From contig JAMKCH010049271.1 in assembly GCA_023653785.1 (NCBI GenBank), forward strand, positions 152,372 to 216,371: a stretch of 64,000 nucleotides of DNA, written 5' to 3'. Origin of the DNA: Ophioderma brevispina. Its lineage: Eukaryota > Echinodermata > Ophiuroidea > Amphilepidida > Ophiodermatidae. Shown in pieces: positions 22,915 through 33,476 of this stretch; the first letter of the stretch is position 1, and every line of letters starts with the position of its first letter. Position numbers and translations under genes: made by a program. Under the pieces are notes generated by a model. That model had not been told where the DNA came from and ran no database searches. It saw only the letters and a program-made list of their open reading frames with translations.

Positions 22915-23720
22915 CTAAAAAGAAAACCTAAATTATTGAATCAACTTATACAAAGAATTAACCCATAGATCTAATTGGTTTAAAATAAATTAAACTTTCT
23001 CTAAACATTAAAAAACTAATTTATGGTATTCAGAAATAAAACACCAAACCCTTTACCACAAACGATATTAACATTATTAGCGAAGATAAACCACGGAACA
23101 AGTAAACACAAACTAAAATTTTAGGCGTTTTAATTGATAATGACATGTATGGAATCACCACACTTCACATGTTACTAAAATAATTTCTAAAGACAAACGG
23201 TGATCATCAGAAAGTAAAACCATTTCCTGCCCTTGATTCACTGACACCTTATATAATACACTTGTCTTCCCTTACATCAACTACTGTGCCATTATCTTGG
23301 CAGATAAAATAATTCCCAGCTAAATCTCTTTTAATGCAAAAAAAAGATCATACGGTCATGTACTATTTTCACTTAGGTTAGCCCATACAGACCTCTTTTC
23401 TCCCCTCCAGGAATACGGCTTAAAATTCTGATTCTACGCTTTTCAGACTGCCCCAGGTTTATGTATAAATACCATTAAGAGCTATTTCCTCCGAATATCT
23501 TAGATGATCATTTTTTCCTGACCAGACAAGACGCAATTCCCTAGGACACCGCTCATCTAAGGACTTGTACGTTAAGACAGACAAAAACCACCAGACTGCT
23601 GAACACAACATTAGGATCCAAGGTGGCCCTTTTTGAATTCATTGAATGACCGTCTTAAACATCCACCATCCTTAGCTATTTTTAAAGCAGTTCAGTTGGG
23701 TAACTTATACTTATTCATTA
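22915..23720 (+). pseudogene. LINE-B ORF2 C-terminal remnant
   Basis: Downstream of the lost catalytic core are conserved post-RT blocks: an INKLSLN segment (about 22990), KFLGVLIDND split by one frameshift (23117-23144), a block ending near 23300 with Y-x-x-L-x-x-P spacing, LFSPLQEYGLKI (23394-23430) and F-x-YKYH (about 23455-23475), then RSSKDLY near 23550. This order is typical for the thumb and linker region of CR1-like LINEs. Confidence 0.7.
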
Positions 23721-24075
23721 TTATTTTACTGTTTTTTTTCTCGTATTTTTTTACAATCTATTAATTGTATGTTGGTCAGCACCCTTTTTTCCCCGTGTGC
23801 TTATAATTTAGATTGTATGTTATACCTTTATCAAATTAAAAGTTTCATACTTATATTGTATTGTTGTGTTGTAAACTTATTGCCAGATGGTGCACACTAA
23901 TTAAACGCCCTGCGTTTTAAGTGGGCATCACATCTTGCATATTGAATATTAGTTATTTCTAAATCAATCTTTTGTTCTATTAGTACCTGTTCATATTTTT
24001 ATATTTGTGTTTTTACAATATTTCTATTTACTGTAAGTGCAATTGAGAGATGGAAATAAAAACTGAAATGAAAGG

Positions 24076-24949
24076 CTGGTGGCCAGGTTGGTGGATCTAT
24101 ACCTCAACATTGTCTATGGGCTCAGACGATGGCGGTCAAGACTCGGTAAATATAGCAAATTATCAAAACGAACCAAACATCACTTGGACAGATGTTATCT
24201 GCAGCTCCTCGACAGTAGAATGAGTTGAGTGCGCTAGACGTAGTTAGATGCTGGAGGGTGGTTTCTTAGATACTTGGTTGTTCTTCTTTAAATGCTTCCG
24301 TTGTAGTGATATTGACGAGGGGTAGGTAGAAAGTTCCATGAGGATTTATTGTACATCAAGCCCCTGCGCGAGTTACACAGTGGTGTGTTAACACCAAGGG
24401 GGTCTATGTCTTGTAAATATCCTGATGATTTTGGATGATTTTAATATTATTTTGTATCCCCCGGCTTAAAAAGGCAGAGCGGACGATATTGCGACAAGCA
24501 GATTCCATCTGTGTTGCGTGTTTAACTTTGGTAAAGTCTGTGTGTCTGTGTTCCATTTGGTTAAAGGCCTTGACTCAGAGATTTCCCTGTGAGGGTGCCC
24601 TCAATTTCCACACAAATCGTGTTTTTTGCAAATGCTGTGGCATATTACTAATCACTGGTGAAATAACTAAGCTCAATCCGAATATAGAAAATCACAACTT
24701 TGTCAAAATTCCGGGATCCGGGAAATTGTTGTTATCCTCTGGCCAGTATCCTATGGCATTAATACACTCTACATAAATGCTAACTGCATGTATGAAAATG
24801 AAAAAAATCCCGGATTCATTCTTTAACTTTTAATCTTTTTAGTCTAGATGATATGTTAATTACTACACAAACAAAATATAGGACTTTTTTTGTATCTCCT
24901 TCCCAAAACGCTTAGCGGTCAATGGCAGTCAAAAAACTTGATCAGAAGA
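24076..24949. other. no recognised gene
   Basis: The 113-codon + frame at 24435-24776 has no family signature and no splice or start context that argues for it. Confidence 0.4.
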
Positions 24950-25760
24950 ACCACTGGCCCAAAGGTTCATATAGTGGTGTACTCCGATCGTGGCGAGATG
25001 TCATGTGGGCTGATTAAGGGGCATTCTTTGAAAATCTATTCGTTTTCCCGCCACAAATCAAATTGCTACGATAATGAATTTTGCGTTCAAGTAGTGACCC
25101 AAGGCCCATTGAGGTATTACACAGATGAGGGTCAAAGGGTATGTGGGTGGGTTAAAGGGCATTCTTGTCATTGGTAGATGGACTGCCCAAATGCAAGGCC
25201 AATTGCAGCCACTGCCCCAAGATTCAAAATGTGGTGTAATCCGATCGTGGTGAGAGGTCAGTGGACCGATTAAAAGAAGCATTATTTTGAAATGTTTCCA
25301 TTCGTTTTTCCCACAAATCAAAATGCTACGGTCACCAAATGTGGCCAGTATCAACACTGACCCAAGTCATTTTGGTTACAGTTTTGCCAAGGTCCATTTG
25401 TGGTGTACTCTGTGGTGAGAGGTCATGTTGTGAATCATAATTGGGTCAAAGGGCATGTGGGCCAATTAAAGGGCATTCTTTGATGCAATTGAGCTAATTT
25501 GCCACATTGTGGTAGGATGATGAAGCTTGGTGGTTGTGGTTAACATTCAGTGCCGAAAAATTTTAAAAGGTCATTTCAAAGTCATGTGTGGTCATCCAAG
25601 GACAAATCACTACTACACGTGGTTGTATGGTCATCAAATTGCTTGGTGTAATGAACATTTGCTACCAAAATTTTCAAGGTCATCCAAGGTCAAATCAAGG
25701 TCCAATCACTCGAAATGCTTGGATGGTAATGACACAGGTGAAGTTCCTGAGGTAATGGAC
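24950..25760 (+). repeat. diverged tandem repeat, ~260-bp unit
   Basis: A block GTGGTGTACTCCGATCGTGG is found near 24974, 25232 (GTGGTGTAATCCGATCGTGG) and, shortened, 25402. It is followed each time by GAG(A)GGTCA, then GATTAA with AAAGGGCATTCTTTGA and CCACAAATCAAATTGCTACG. A TGACCCAAG word recurs at 25096 and 25358. Spacing is about 256-262 bp for the first two units and about 172 bp for a deleted third. Later GTCATCCAAGGTCAAATCA words (25590, 25680) may be further decayed units. Confidence 0.75.
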
Positions 25761-25888
25761 TCTTTATTAATTCTATGTATCATTTAATTGATCCCCGCGT
25801 ACTAAATATAACAAAAAGGGCTAGTGGACAATTTATGACAGTAAATTCAGGTCACGTAACTAGCGCGCCAGCTGGAGTGGCCAAAGGA

Positions 25889-26087
25889 ATAGACCGTATT
25901 CAATAGCCAGCCATGTTGGTGGACAAGATAGACGCATTCCAGTACTACAATACATTCACCTGTCAATGATCCTTGTGCAATCGCTAAACATGGATCGATT
26001 GACAGCTTAATGTATTGTAGTCCTGGAATGTATGCATCTTGTCCACCAACATGTCTGGTGGCTGACGTCATATTGAATACGGTCTAT
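25889..26087. mobile_element. ~200-bp inverted-repeat MITE
   Basis: The left end ATAGACCGTATTCAATA is matched by an inverted copy at the right (26071-26087). Inner arms also pair: ATGTTGGTGGACAAGAT, CATTCCAG, ACTACAATACATT. Together the arms cover most of the element, which folds into a long imperfect hairpin with a short loop near 25985-26000. TA flanks the innermost GACCG on both sides, so a TA-targeting mobiliser is possible. No coding capacity. Confidence 0.8.
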
Positions 26088-26663
26088 AACAAAGTTCAGT
26101 TACACAGACTCTTTTGTAGCACTCAATTCAATTAATGATTTAGGATGCTTTAACATTTGTTGGGATTTCTATAACTTCCAGTTAACTACTTCTATAAGGC
26201 CACGCTTCTTCAAAACTGTTCATTACTTTAATTCTTCATGTTTAACCCCCAAACACCCTTTCACATCATATTAGATTAACTTAGATATGTAGTAGATATG
26301 TAGTTGACGTTCCGCAACAACAATACATTATTTTATAATGAATTCAGGTATTTTGAACCTCAAATCGGAACATTTTCCAGAGCATTTTTGACCAGCTATT
26401 GAGACCACAGCGATTGTATTGCCTTTTCGTGTACCATTAAATAATTAATTGAATTGTGTGCTACAAAAACGTCCGTGTACGTATTACTCTATCTGTTTTA
26501 AGAAAGCGAAGCCCTCGAAAAATGTATAACCTTACATTTACTGCGAGACCACGGAATTGAATTCTCATAAGCTATATCACATGGGCATGATTTTCATTGA
26601 TTTGAATGCAGACTGTGTTCATGAATAGGACGAAATTTTACCATATCCGTTTATCTTGATTAT
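26088..26663. other. no recognised feature
   Basis: AT-rich sequence, no family or repeat recognised. Confidence 0.4.
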
Positions 26664-27706
26664 TGAAATGGCATACAGGAGGAGAACCACTACGTATAAT
26701 TCAATCGGGATACCGATATTAAAAGATAATTAAAGTGAATTCAGAAACCCGAATTGCAAAATTGTCATATTTGGTAGAAAAAACATTTGATAAATGGGAA
26801 TATCTTGCCCCAAACACATTGCGGAAGCGGACAGAGTACAGGACCCTCTCCAAAGTGGACGAACTACGGTATTTATTAGCTTTTTGTTTTTCCAGACTCA
26901 CTTCAGTTGTTGACAGATTTTCAAAGAACATCTCCCGCTTCTCGACACTTTAAATAAGTGCTCCTGTTTTTTTGCACTTAAGAGGCGGGCATAAATGGTT
27001 GGGTTACGCGGAACTCAACGGGCATTCTTTTTCGGCGCTTTTTTAAAAATTTTTATGGTAGAGAGCGTGGGCCCTACGGTAGGGTACTTGCCTCTGGGCG
27101 GCAAATTTACAATCAAAATTCCCGGTTTCGAAATCCCGGTGGTGTCGTGGCACTTGCTGTGATTTATTCGGGTACTAACAATTCTGGATTTGATCTGTAT
27201 AGTACCACTATTGATTAATACAGAATTACCGCTCCCCGCCTCCGTCCTGTTCACCTTGGAATTGGGCAAATGGATCATGACAGCAAGCATCCTTTCCCGG
27301 TCCCTTCGGAAGGGGACGGTTAACCGTCGGTCCCGTGGTACAGAGAGCCACAACTGTACTGTACAATCGCAGTCAGTGTCGAATAAGAGTAATGGTGTAA
27401 CCCCTGACTGTTCCCAATCCCGCCCCAGCCTCAAATATCGGGGCCCCCCCCATGTTAGAGGCGTCCGTATCATGGATAACCGCGGCCCCGGATCAGCAGC
27501 ACTTGCTGAACAATCCTAACACCAACCACAAAGCCATTCCAATGACTTGTGATACGAGCAAACAAACAAAAGTTTTAATTGCGGTCGGCCAAAGTTTTTT
27601 TCCAATTCAAAAGAAAGCCGCCCTTTTAGAGTTGGTTGGGGACGTTTTTCCTTCACCTAGAAGCGATTTTTTTTCGGCTCACCATGCGAAACTTTTGATA
27701 TTTTAA
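26664..27706 (+). repeat. dispersed repeat, copy 1 (interrupted by a SINE)
   Basis: GGAGGAGAACCACTACGTATAATTCAA (from 26680) and following sequence recur at 55433 onward. Shared blocks include GCAAAATTGTCATATTTGGTAG, GAGGCGGGCA and GGCATTCTTTTTCGGCGC. The match resumes after the SINE at about 27585-27706 (GTTGGTTGGGGACG, CGGCTCACCATG) with 56040-56110 in the other copy, which lacks the SINE. I recognise no coding capacity. Confidence 0.75.
27058..27572 (+). mobile_element. tRNA-derived SINE
   Basis: The head resembles a tRNA. TTGCCTCTGGGCGGCAA (27088-27104) folds as a perfect 5-bp anticodon-type stem with a 7-base loop, and GGTTTCGAAATCC (27125-27137) is a slightly expanded B box. The middle has the word GGACGGTTAACCGTCGGTCCC (27314-27334), like the conserved central domain of deuterostome and other metazoan SINEs. 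The 3' end is an (ACAA)n-type tail at 27559-27572. The second copy of the host repeat lacks it, which supports an insertion. It would be RNA polymerase III transcribed and depend on a LINE. Confidence 0.65.
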
Positions 27707-28719
27707 AAACCTTACATGTCCCGATTGATACACTAACCTGGCTGCCGTAAGGTTAAATAAAAAAAACTTGGGTGGATACTTTCTTGCCTGGTAGCAGAAA
27801 AACTACTTTAAATCTCTGAAAAATGCACTAGGGATGCTTACGGACGTACATTTAAACTAAGTTTACAAAAAATCACCAAATTTCTTGAAATTGATCAGTT
27901 ACCACAGCTTCTCATTGCAATGAAGGGGAAGACTACTTACCTATGGCTGAAGGTCACCCTTCCGCATAGTCTAGCCTTATAATTACAATGGGTTCCAAAT
28001 GCCCGCCCCTTAAAACTAAACTCTAACTGAATTTTTTAGCATCTCTACGACCTCTCCTTAAAGAATTTTGATGTTACCAACATCAAATTGTCTTAAGGAT
28101 CGTGTGGCGGCCTCTTGGATCCAAGAGAGCATCATACATGGTGTAAAATGTTGATTTAGTTGAAAAAAAGTATCTCAAGGGATTCGCCTTATCATACGGA
28201 TTCAGAAAATATTTATACTTAGAGTATTGTAATGTTTCAGTACAGAGGATAGGCGGACAAAAAATGTGGTAAAGGTATGGTACAGGGCCAAACTTTCAAA
28301 ATTGGTGTAATTTTGTTTGGTATAAGTATCGAGAAAATTAATGTTTGCATCTAGGATGTTTAATAAGGTGGTCCAATTCGGTGTAAATTTACCTCTTGTC
28401 ACATTTGTATTGTTTTGTAGAGAAATAGGGAATACTCGTCTCTTTTCTAAAAAATAAACCAAGATGTAAGATCTTAAAAGGTGGAAAACTTTACATTCAA
28501 TATTGCTCATGATCATATCAACAATATGACACCAATTTTGCTTCAAGATTTGAAGCATTTGAAATTGGCAATCTTTTTGAAAATGTCCTGTGTCTCTGTA
28601 AAAGCCAACTGAGGTTGGTGTAGTGTTACATGTATTGGATCGTAACGCGACTGTACGAGTCTTAGATTGTGCATGTAAGTCTAAGAAAGAAAGAAAGAAC
28701 TTCAGTGTAATTTGACCAT
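27707..28719. other. no recognised gene
   Basis: A 118-codon minus frame (28202-28558), open for some 20 codons further upstream, is Leu/Asn/Thr-rich and unrecognised. The AAGAAAGAAAGAA at 28684-28699 may be a LINE or SINE tail. No clear element boundaries. Confidence 0.35.
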
Positions 28720-29055
28720 ACTCAAAGCCCGGGGGGGGGGCTTACTTCAATTGTTTTCAGTAGGGATGTGCGGCCCGGAATTTGGGGGCTTGATGTGAAC
28801 GTTGGGAACTAAAGTCTTAGCGTAGGGCCTGAGGAACTGAAAATTTTGAGATATTTGTAGGCTTTGCGAAACTGAAATTTGGCTAAATTGAGATTCTGAG
28901 GCAACATTTTCCCAAGGGGACCCTAAAGAACTTGAATTATGTTAAACTGGAACCCTTAAGAAAATGCTGGAGAAGGTGCGAAATTGCGATTGAAGGGCCG
29001 CACATACCCCGTGGCTATTCCTATGTCAGTAAACCCCCCCCCCCCGGACTCAAAG
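28720..29055. mobile_element. hAT-like MITE with poly-G ends
   Basis: Element 28728-29047 begins CCCGGGGGGGGGGCTTACT and ends with a run of 12 or more C and GG. Reverse complemented, the right end reads CCGGGGGGGGGGGGTTTACT, and GTGCGGCCC (28769, inverted at 28997) continues the inverted repeat. It is flanked by a perfect 8-bp direct duplication ACTCAAAG (28720-28727 and 29048-29055). Eight-base duplications are characteristic of hAT-superfamily integration. The 320-bp element has no coding capacity, so a transposase elsewhere must have moved it. Confidence 0.85.
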
Positions 29056-30095
29056 ATGAATAGTACAAAAAATGCATCTATTCTTGGTCTGCACTAAATG
29101 CATTAGTATAGTAGCGATTTGAGTGACCATCTGGCTATCATCTGACCTATACCAATCACTATGAGTTACAATAGGTTCCACCAAGGACCCCCCAACAGTT
29201 CAGTGGGTTGTAATTGTACATAATTGACATGAAACTGACCTTGTGTGATTGGGTATCATATATCATACCCAAAAAAAAGGGGGTGTATTTTCTAAATACA
29301 CTTGCGAATGGAAGGTACTGAAACTGTGCCAAGGGGACAGTGAGATTTGCGGAGCTCATAGTGAATAGCTCAGATTACTTAGTGACATTTAAACTGGCCT
29401 AATTGGGTTATGGGGTTATAACCACAAACATTACAACTAAATACAAGATGTGGGTCATGACATAATCTAGCCATTGTAGATGTGGAAGTCATCTTGAACA
29501 CTATTTTATCGTATTCCTGAAAAACATTAAAGCAATAATAGCACATTTTTTTTGAAGGCGGCCACCAATTTCTTCAACAATTTTGAGAGTTAGATTTTTA
29601 CACGGTTGCATTGGTAACTGGCTAGGTAACTATACCTGTAAATGACAATGCTCAAAAGTCAGTGTTGCAAACGGAAGGAATTTGTAATTAGAATTAATTA
29701 ATATCGGATATCTCCGATAGTAATTCAACGGCACTGGAAACGACCTTCCAATATGAAATAGCCGGGAAATAGCGCCATGTACATATCTACGCTCATCCAT
29801 GTTTTTTTTGGTTCATGGCAGTCAGGTAGAGGTAATTTCGGATCGGGGGGGTGGCCACTATTCATCATGGACGCACATAAACTTAACCGCTGTCGTTACG
29901 TACAATCTGGGATTCCCACTTCTTAATTACAAAATCGCTTATTTTATGATAAATAGGTATTTTTGAGCATTTTCGTTCGCATGGTGTAGTTTCCTAGACA
30001 ATTACCAACATAACTGTGCGAAATATAAAATTTTTAAAATTAGGCCGACTCTTAAAAATGTGCGTTTTTTTTAGTGAACTATTGATATCGTAACT
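29056..30095. other. no recognised gene
   Basis: Unrecognised. A short word TCTCCGATAGTAATTCAACGGCACT (29709-29733) is closely related to the start of the minisatellite at 30635. Confidence 0.4.
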
Positions 30096-30605
30096 CAAAA
30101 AAACAAAGAAGAGACACCAGGTTGTCACTATACGACCAAGAGTAGATAAAACGTATTTCAAATCATGTAGTGACCTATCTTTATCGCATTAACTAGTAAT
30201 ATGGCTCTGAAGAACAAAATAAAAAGCATGTCCAGATCTCGACTTTTTTACAATAATTTCTACGTCATCAGTACAGCAACGTGAATTCTGTCTGAAACAG
30301 GAACTAAATGTTTGTATAGTTGGAGTCGAAGCTACGAGTAGGAAAAAAGGAGATAATTGTAAAAAAAGGCTTACATGCAGAATATTATGGTGTCATGAAA
30401 AGTACAAACTACAGAACACTGAATGTGACTTCGTGTTAAGACATGTTATATTGCGTTATCTACAAATTTACAAAATATAAATAACATTGTAATAGGACAG
30501 CTTAGCAGTTTCAGGTATACATTTCATTATTTTGTCCTTTTTGAACTCTTGTTCACGTGCCATCGATTGAGACTTCCCTGGAAAATACGCCGACAGATAT
30601 TTTTC
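30096..30605 (+). repeat. dispersed 500-bp repeat, copy 1
   Basis: Similar along its length to 60533-61052 in the same orientation. Shared blocks in order: CAGGTTGTCA, TACGACCAA, CTAGTAATATG-CTCTGAAGA, CCAGATCT, TTTTTTACAATAATTT, GTTAAG-CATGT-ATATTGCGTTATCT, AGGTATACATTTC / ATGTATACATTTC, and GCCATCGA. Divergence is high, with many short indels. No coding capacity seen. Confidence 0.75.
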
Positions 30606-30775
30606 CCGAAAGAAATTTGCCACAGAAGGAATTTCTCCGATAGTAATTATCCGAACGGCACTTGTCCGAACGGCAATTGGTCTGAAATCGGAAAAAATGG
30701 TAATTGCTCCGAAAGGTTTGTACTCTGATTGATCATTGCTCGAAAGGTCGTTTCCCCAAAAGAAAGCCTGTCATT
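30606..30775 (+). repeat. degenerate TCCGAACGGCA minisatellite
   Basis: Units of about 15-16 bp: ATTTCTCCGATAGTA, ATTATCCGAACGGC, ACTTGTCCGAACGGC, AATTGGTCTGAAATC, AATTGCTCCGAAAGG, ATTGCTCGAAAGGTCG. Identity falls towards both edges. Confidence 0.7.
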
Positions 30776-31384
30776 TTTCGAGTACCGTTTGAGACGTATA
30801 TGTGAAAAAAATCTGTTAGCCTAGCGGAATTTGTATATAATTTCGTTGGGGAAAACGATTTTATTTCAAATTATTCCAAGTTAGATACATACATGTTAAA
30901 ATAAGCACTCTTTTCGGACTAGGATTTTCATTTCTTTTGGTCATTCGCCGGCCTTCAAAATAAATCGTTGCTCGATGTACTAGGTCATGGGAATTATTAT
31001 TCGCTGGTGTATAAGAAAATGTTCTCGGCGACCTATTATTAGATCTGATGTCACATCAACTTTTAAATCCGAATACGGAAATTAATACTGTAACATATGC
31101 TTATTTGCTGTCCTACGCCCTTAATGGCTGAATGAATAATTGTGAAAGGAAATTTATAATTTCGAGTGAATTACTGCTGTGTCTTTAAAGATAGTGGTTT
31201 AGATTGATCCAGGTAACAAAAGAGTTACTTTAACAAATCTTGGGAATTTATGAACCCAGTGCAATCTTCTAGTATAAAATTATTGTTCGCAGGATAAAAG
31301 GGGAAGTCTCTAGGCAACCATTTCATGCTCCCTAGGAGAGGGTAGGAGTATTTTTAATTTTGCAAGTTTGATATCCGACTCAAA
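30776..31384. other. no recognised feature
   Basis: AT-rich; nothing recognised. Confidence 0.4.
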
Positions 31385-31624
31385 AATTAGTCCAGGTACT
31401 TAAGGTCTGTGTAGCCAGAAGGCGGAAATAAATAGGTAAAAGCTGAATTTTTCAGGATAGTTTTTCTGATGTTGTAAGGAGTAACATATCAAAGTCCCCG
31501 AGAATCCCTATATGCTATTTTTCAGAAATAAGGGGGTAAAGTTTATACAGGGGTAAAAAATTAAAATGATTCAATTGAGCTTTAAAGTGGGACAATGGGA
31601 CGACAGGAGACAGCAGACCATGAC

Positions 31625-31950
31625 AGAGCATGTGGCGTTTGTAACAGAAAAGAAGCAACCAATAAGAGAAGAATACAGCGTGTAGATTGTTATAACATGG
31701 CCGCTTGTAGCCTGTTTAGGAATGTCATCAGCCGAATATGGTGAAATCAGGACCGGAAACAAAAACTGGTATTGTGAAAACTGCACAGCACCCTCTACTA
31801 TGTGTGTACATCCAGTGGTAAATGGTCAACGAGCACTAGACTGCGATAAGTGTGGAGGATGACACATATTTTCATGTGGTGGTGGTGTAAGCGAAGAATG
31901 GTATGACAGAATTCAATCAGAAGAAATGATTGCTATGCCCAGCAGGTGAG
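31625..31950 (+). pseudogene. LINE-C PHD-type zinc fingers
   Basis: Two Cys-rich repeats are seen. The first starts CGVCNRK (31631) and ends NKNWYCENCTAP (31758-31793). The second has LDCDKCGG (31841-31860), HIFSCG and EEWYDRI. The order C-x2-C ... W-x-C-x2-C is typical of PHD fingers, which several CR1-like LINEs carry upstream of the endonuclease. A stop at 31861 and frameshifts inside the first finger disable it. Confidence 0.65.
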
Positions 31951-32149
31951 ATTACAAGCATATCGTGGTTTAGTAGTAGTAAATTATAGCGACTCAGCAT
32001 CCTCAGACTCGGACGATGAAATGCAGACTCTGACAGCTAATCAAAAAGGGAAATTATGCAACAAGAAAAAACTGAAACTCACAATAGAATTTTTCAGAGC
32101 ATTGGAAATAAGAAAGCGGATGGAAATAAGAAAGCGAGCTTGAACTATA

Positions 32150-32730
32150 GTGTTTGACACAGAACCAGACTTTATTGGAGGGACAGAAACATGGTTAGAT
32201 TCAGATACTACAAGTGCAGAGTTATTTCCAGAAGGGTTTACTCAGTCCACCGTAAAGATAGACAAGGAGATGCACATGGTGGTGTACTTCTTTTCTACAA
32301 AAGCGACCTAAATGTGACAAGGAGGAAAGATCTGGAAAACAAAGGAGAGATACTATGGGTGTGAAGTGGACTTTGCAGACCGGCGTATCCTACTCATCGG
32401 AACAGTATACAAACCACACATAATGACATTCAAGCCGTGGAAGACCTGGGGAAATCGCTTCAGGGAGAGCAAAGATGTATGATATTATATTGGTTAGAGA
32501 CCTGAACCAACCAAATATTAACTGGGAAGAGTATCAAACCAAACCATCCAGCTTCAAGGGCCTACAGCGGAAAGATTACCTTGAATAGAAGGGAATGGCC
32601 TTGATCAACCAACACGTGGTGGTACCAACATCTAACCGAGTTTTGACAAATAACACAAGCATCATCCAAGAGGTCAAAGTGGATGAAGGGCTCAGTGACC
32701 ATCAAAGAGTGGATGTAGACTTGAACCTAG
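32150..32730 (+). pseudogene. LINE-C endonuclease remnant
   Basis: APE-type endonuclease blocks: DFIGGTETWLDS (32168-32203; family IGLQETHL/ITETWL position with the catalytic Glu), KDRQGDAHGGVLL (32256-32295), DFADRRILLIG (32368-32400), YKPH (32410-32421), a degenerate GGDFN position near 32500 with NQPNINWE, and SDHQRVDVDL (32693-32722; the catalytic SDH). Frames change at least three times. Confidence 0.8.
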
Positions 32731-33476
32731 TGATATTGAGAAAAAAGACCAAAGATATTGATTTACCGAGAAAGACGGCGGACACAGAAAAGATCAAGAC
32801 TGAACTGAATGAGTTCCAAGAGATATATCAATTAAAGGCAACAGCATCAGTACAGGAAAAATGGGAAAAATAAAAAAGTAAAAAACACCAAAAAACACTT
32901 TTTAAAAAAAAAAAAAACCCAACCAAAACAAGAAAACAGAGAATATTCCTTGGTTCAACATTTCACTAAGAAGACAAACTAGAAAGAAAAAACACGTCTG
33001 TACAACAGAGCAAAGAGAACAGGTGCAGCAAGTGATTGGAAAAGCATATAGAGACTGTTCGCACAACACTAGGAGGGCCCTCAACATGGCACGACACAAG
33101 TTCATCAGAGACAAGTTGACAGGTGACATGACAGAAGACCCGAAGGCATTTTGGCAATTCATCAACAAACTTAAGAAAGAGGACGTGGGGATTGGTGACT
33201 TGAAAGTGGATAATAAAATAATCACAGAGACAGGGAGAAGGCTGAAACACTGAATAATCAATTTACCAGTGTCTTCACAAATGAAAATAAGCAACATATA
33301 CCGGAACCAGAGGGTGAAGCTCTACCAACAATTCCAAACCTCAACATTACAGAAGGAGTACTGAAACAGTTAAAGAATCTCAAACCAATAAAACCCCAGG
33401 CCCAGATGGAATATTTCCTTGGTTCCTGACAATGGTGACAGAGGAACTGACCCCTATGCTGACGGATGTTTTTGGA
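32731..33476 (+). pseudogene. LINE-C linker and start of reverse transcriptase
   Basis: Conserved linker sequence runs to the first RT box: EKIKTELNEFQEIY (32789-32830), PWFNISLRRQTRKKK (32948-32993), AYRDCSHNTRRALNMARHKF (33044-33103), DPKAFWQFINKLKKED (33138-33185) and KTPGPDGIFPW (33390-33424). An A-rich tract near 32860-32940 (A12 run) interrupts it. The frame is lost after the RT start. Confidence 0.75.

Larger units (their letters stand above)
20890..24075 (+). mobile_element. LINE-B: internally deleted non-LTR retrotransposon
   Basis: The element keeps an ORF1 with coiled-coil and C-terminal domains (20.9-21.55 kb) and the C-terminal part of ORF2 (22.9-23.7 kb). No endonuclease or catalytic RT core is readable between them. 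21.55-22.9 kb instead holds T-rich sequence with GGGGCCCC-type words, like UTR. The 3' end is marked by ATGGAAATAAAAACTGAAATG (about 24049-24070), resembling a CR1/L2-type tail. Its C-terminal motifs fit the CR1/L2/Rex1 group. Confidence 0.7.
31590..33476 (+). mobile_element. LINE-C: 5' part of an APE-type LINE
   Basis: Readable parts: an ORF1-like PHD-type finger region, the endonuclease, the linker, and only the first RT block. It stops abruptly at 33476 where the inverted repeat begins, so the catalytic RT is missing. Motifs match a CR1-like clade common in aquatic invertebrates. All reading frames are broken, the longest open pieces being 92 codons (32595-32873) and 76 codons (33023-33253). 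Confidence 0.8.

Noticed and set aside
32902..33297. 131-codon hydrophobic minus-strand frame
   Set aside because: It is the complement of Lys/Arg-rich LINE-C linker sequence, which reads as Leu/Phe/Ser on the other strand.
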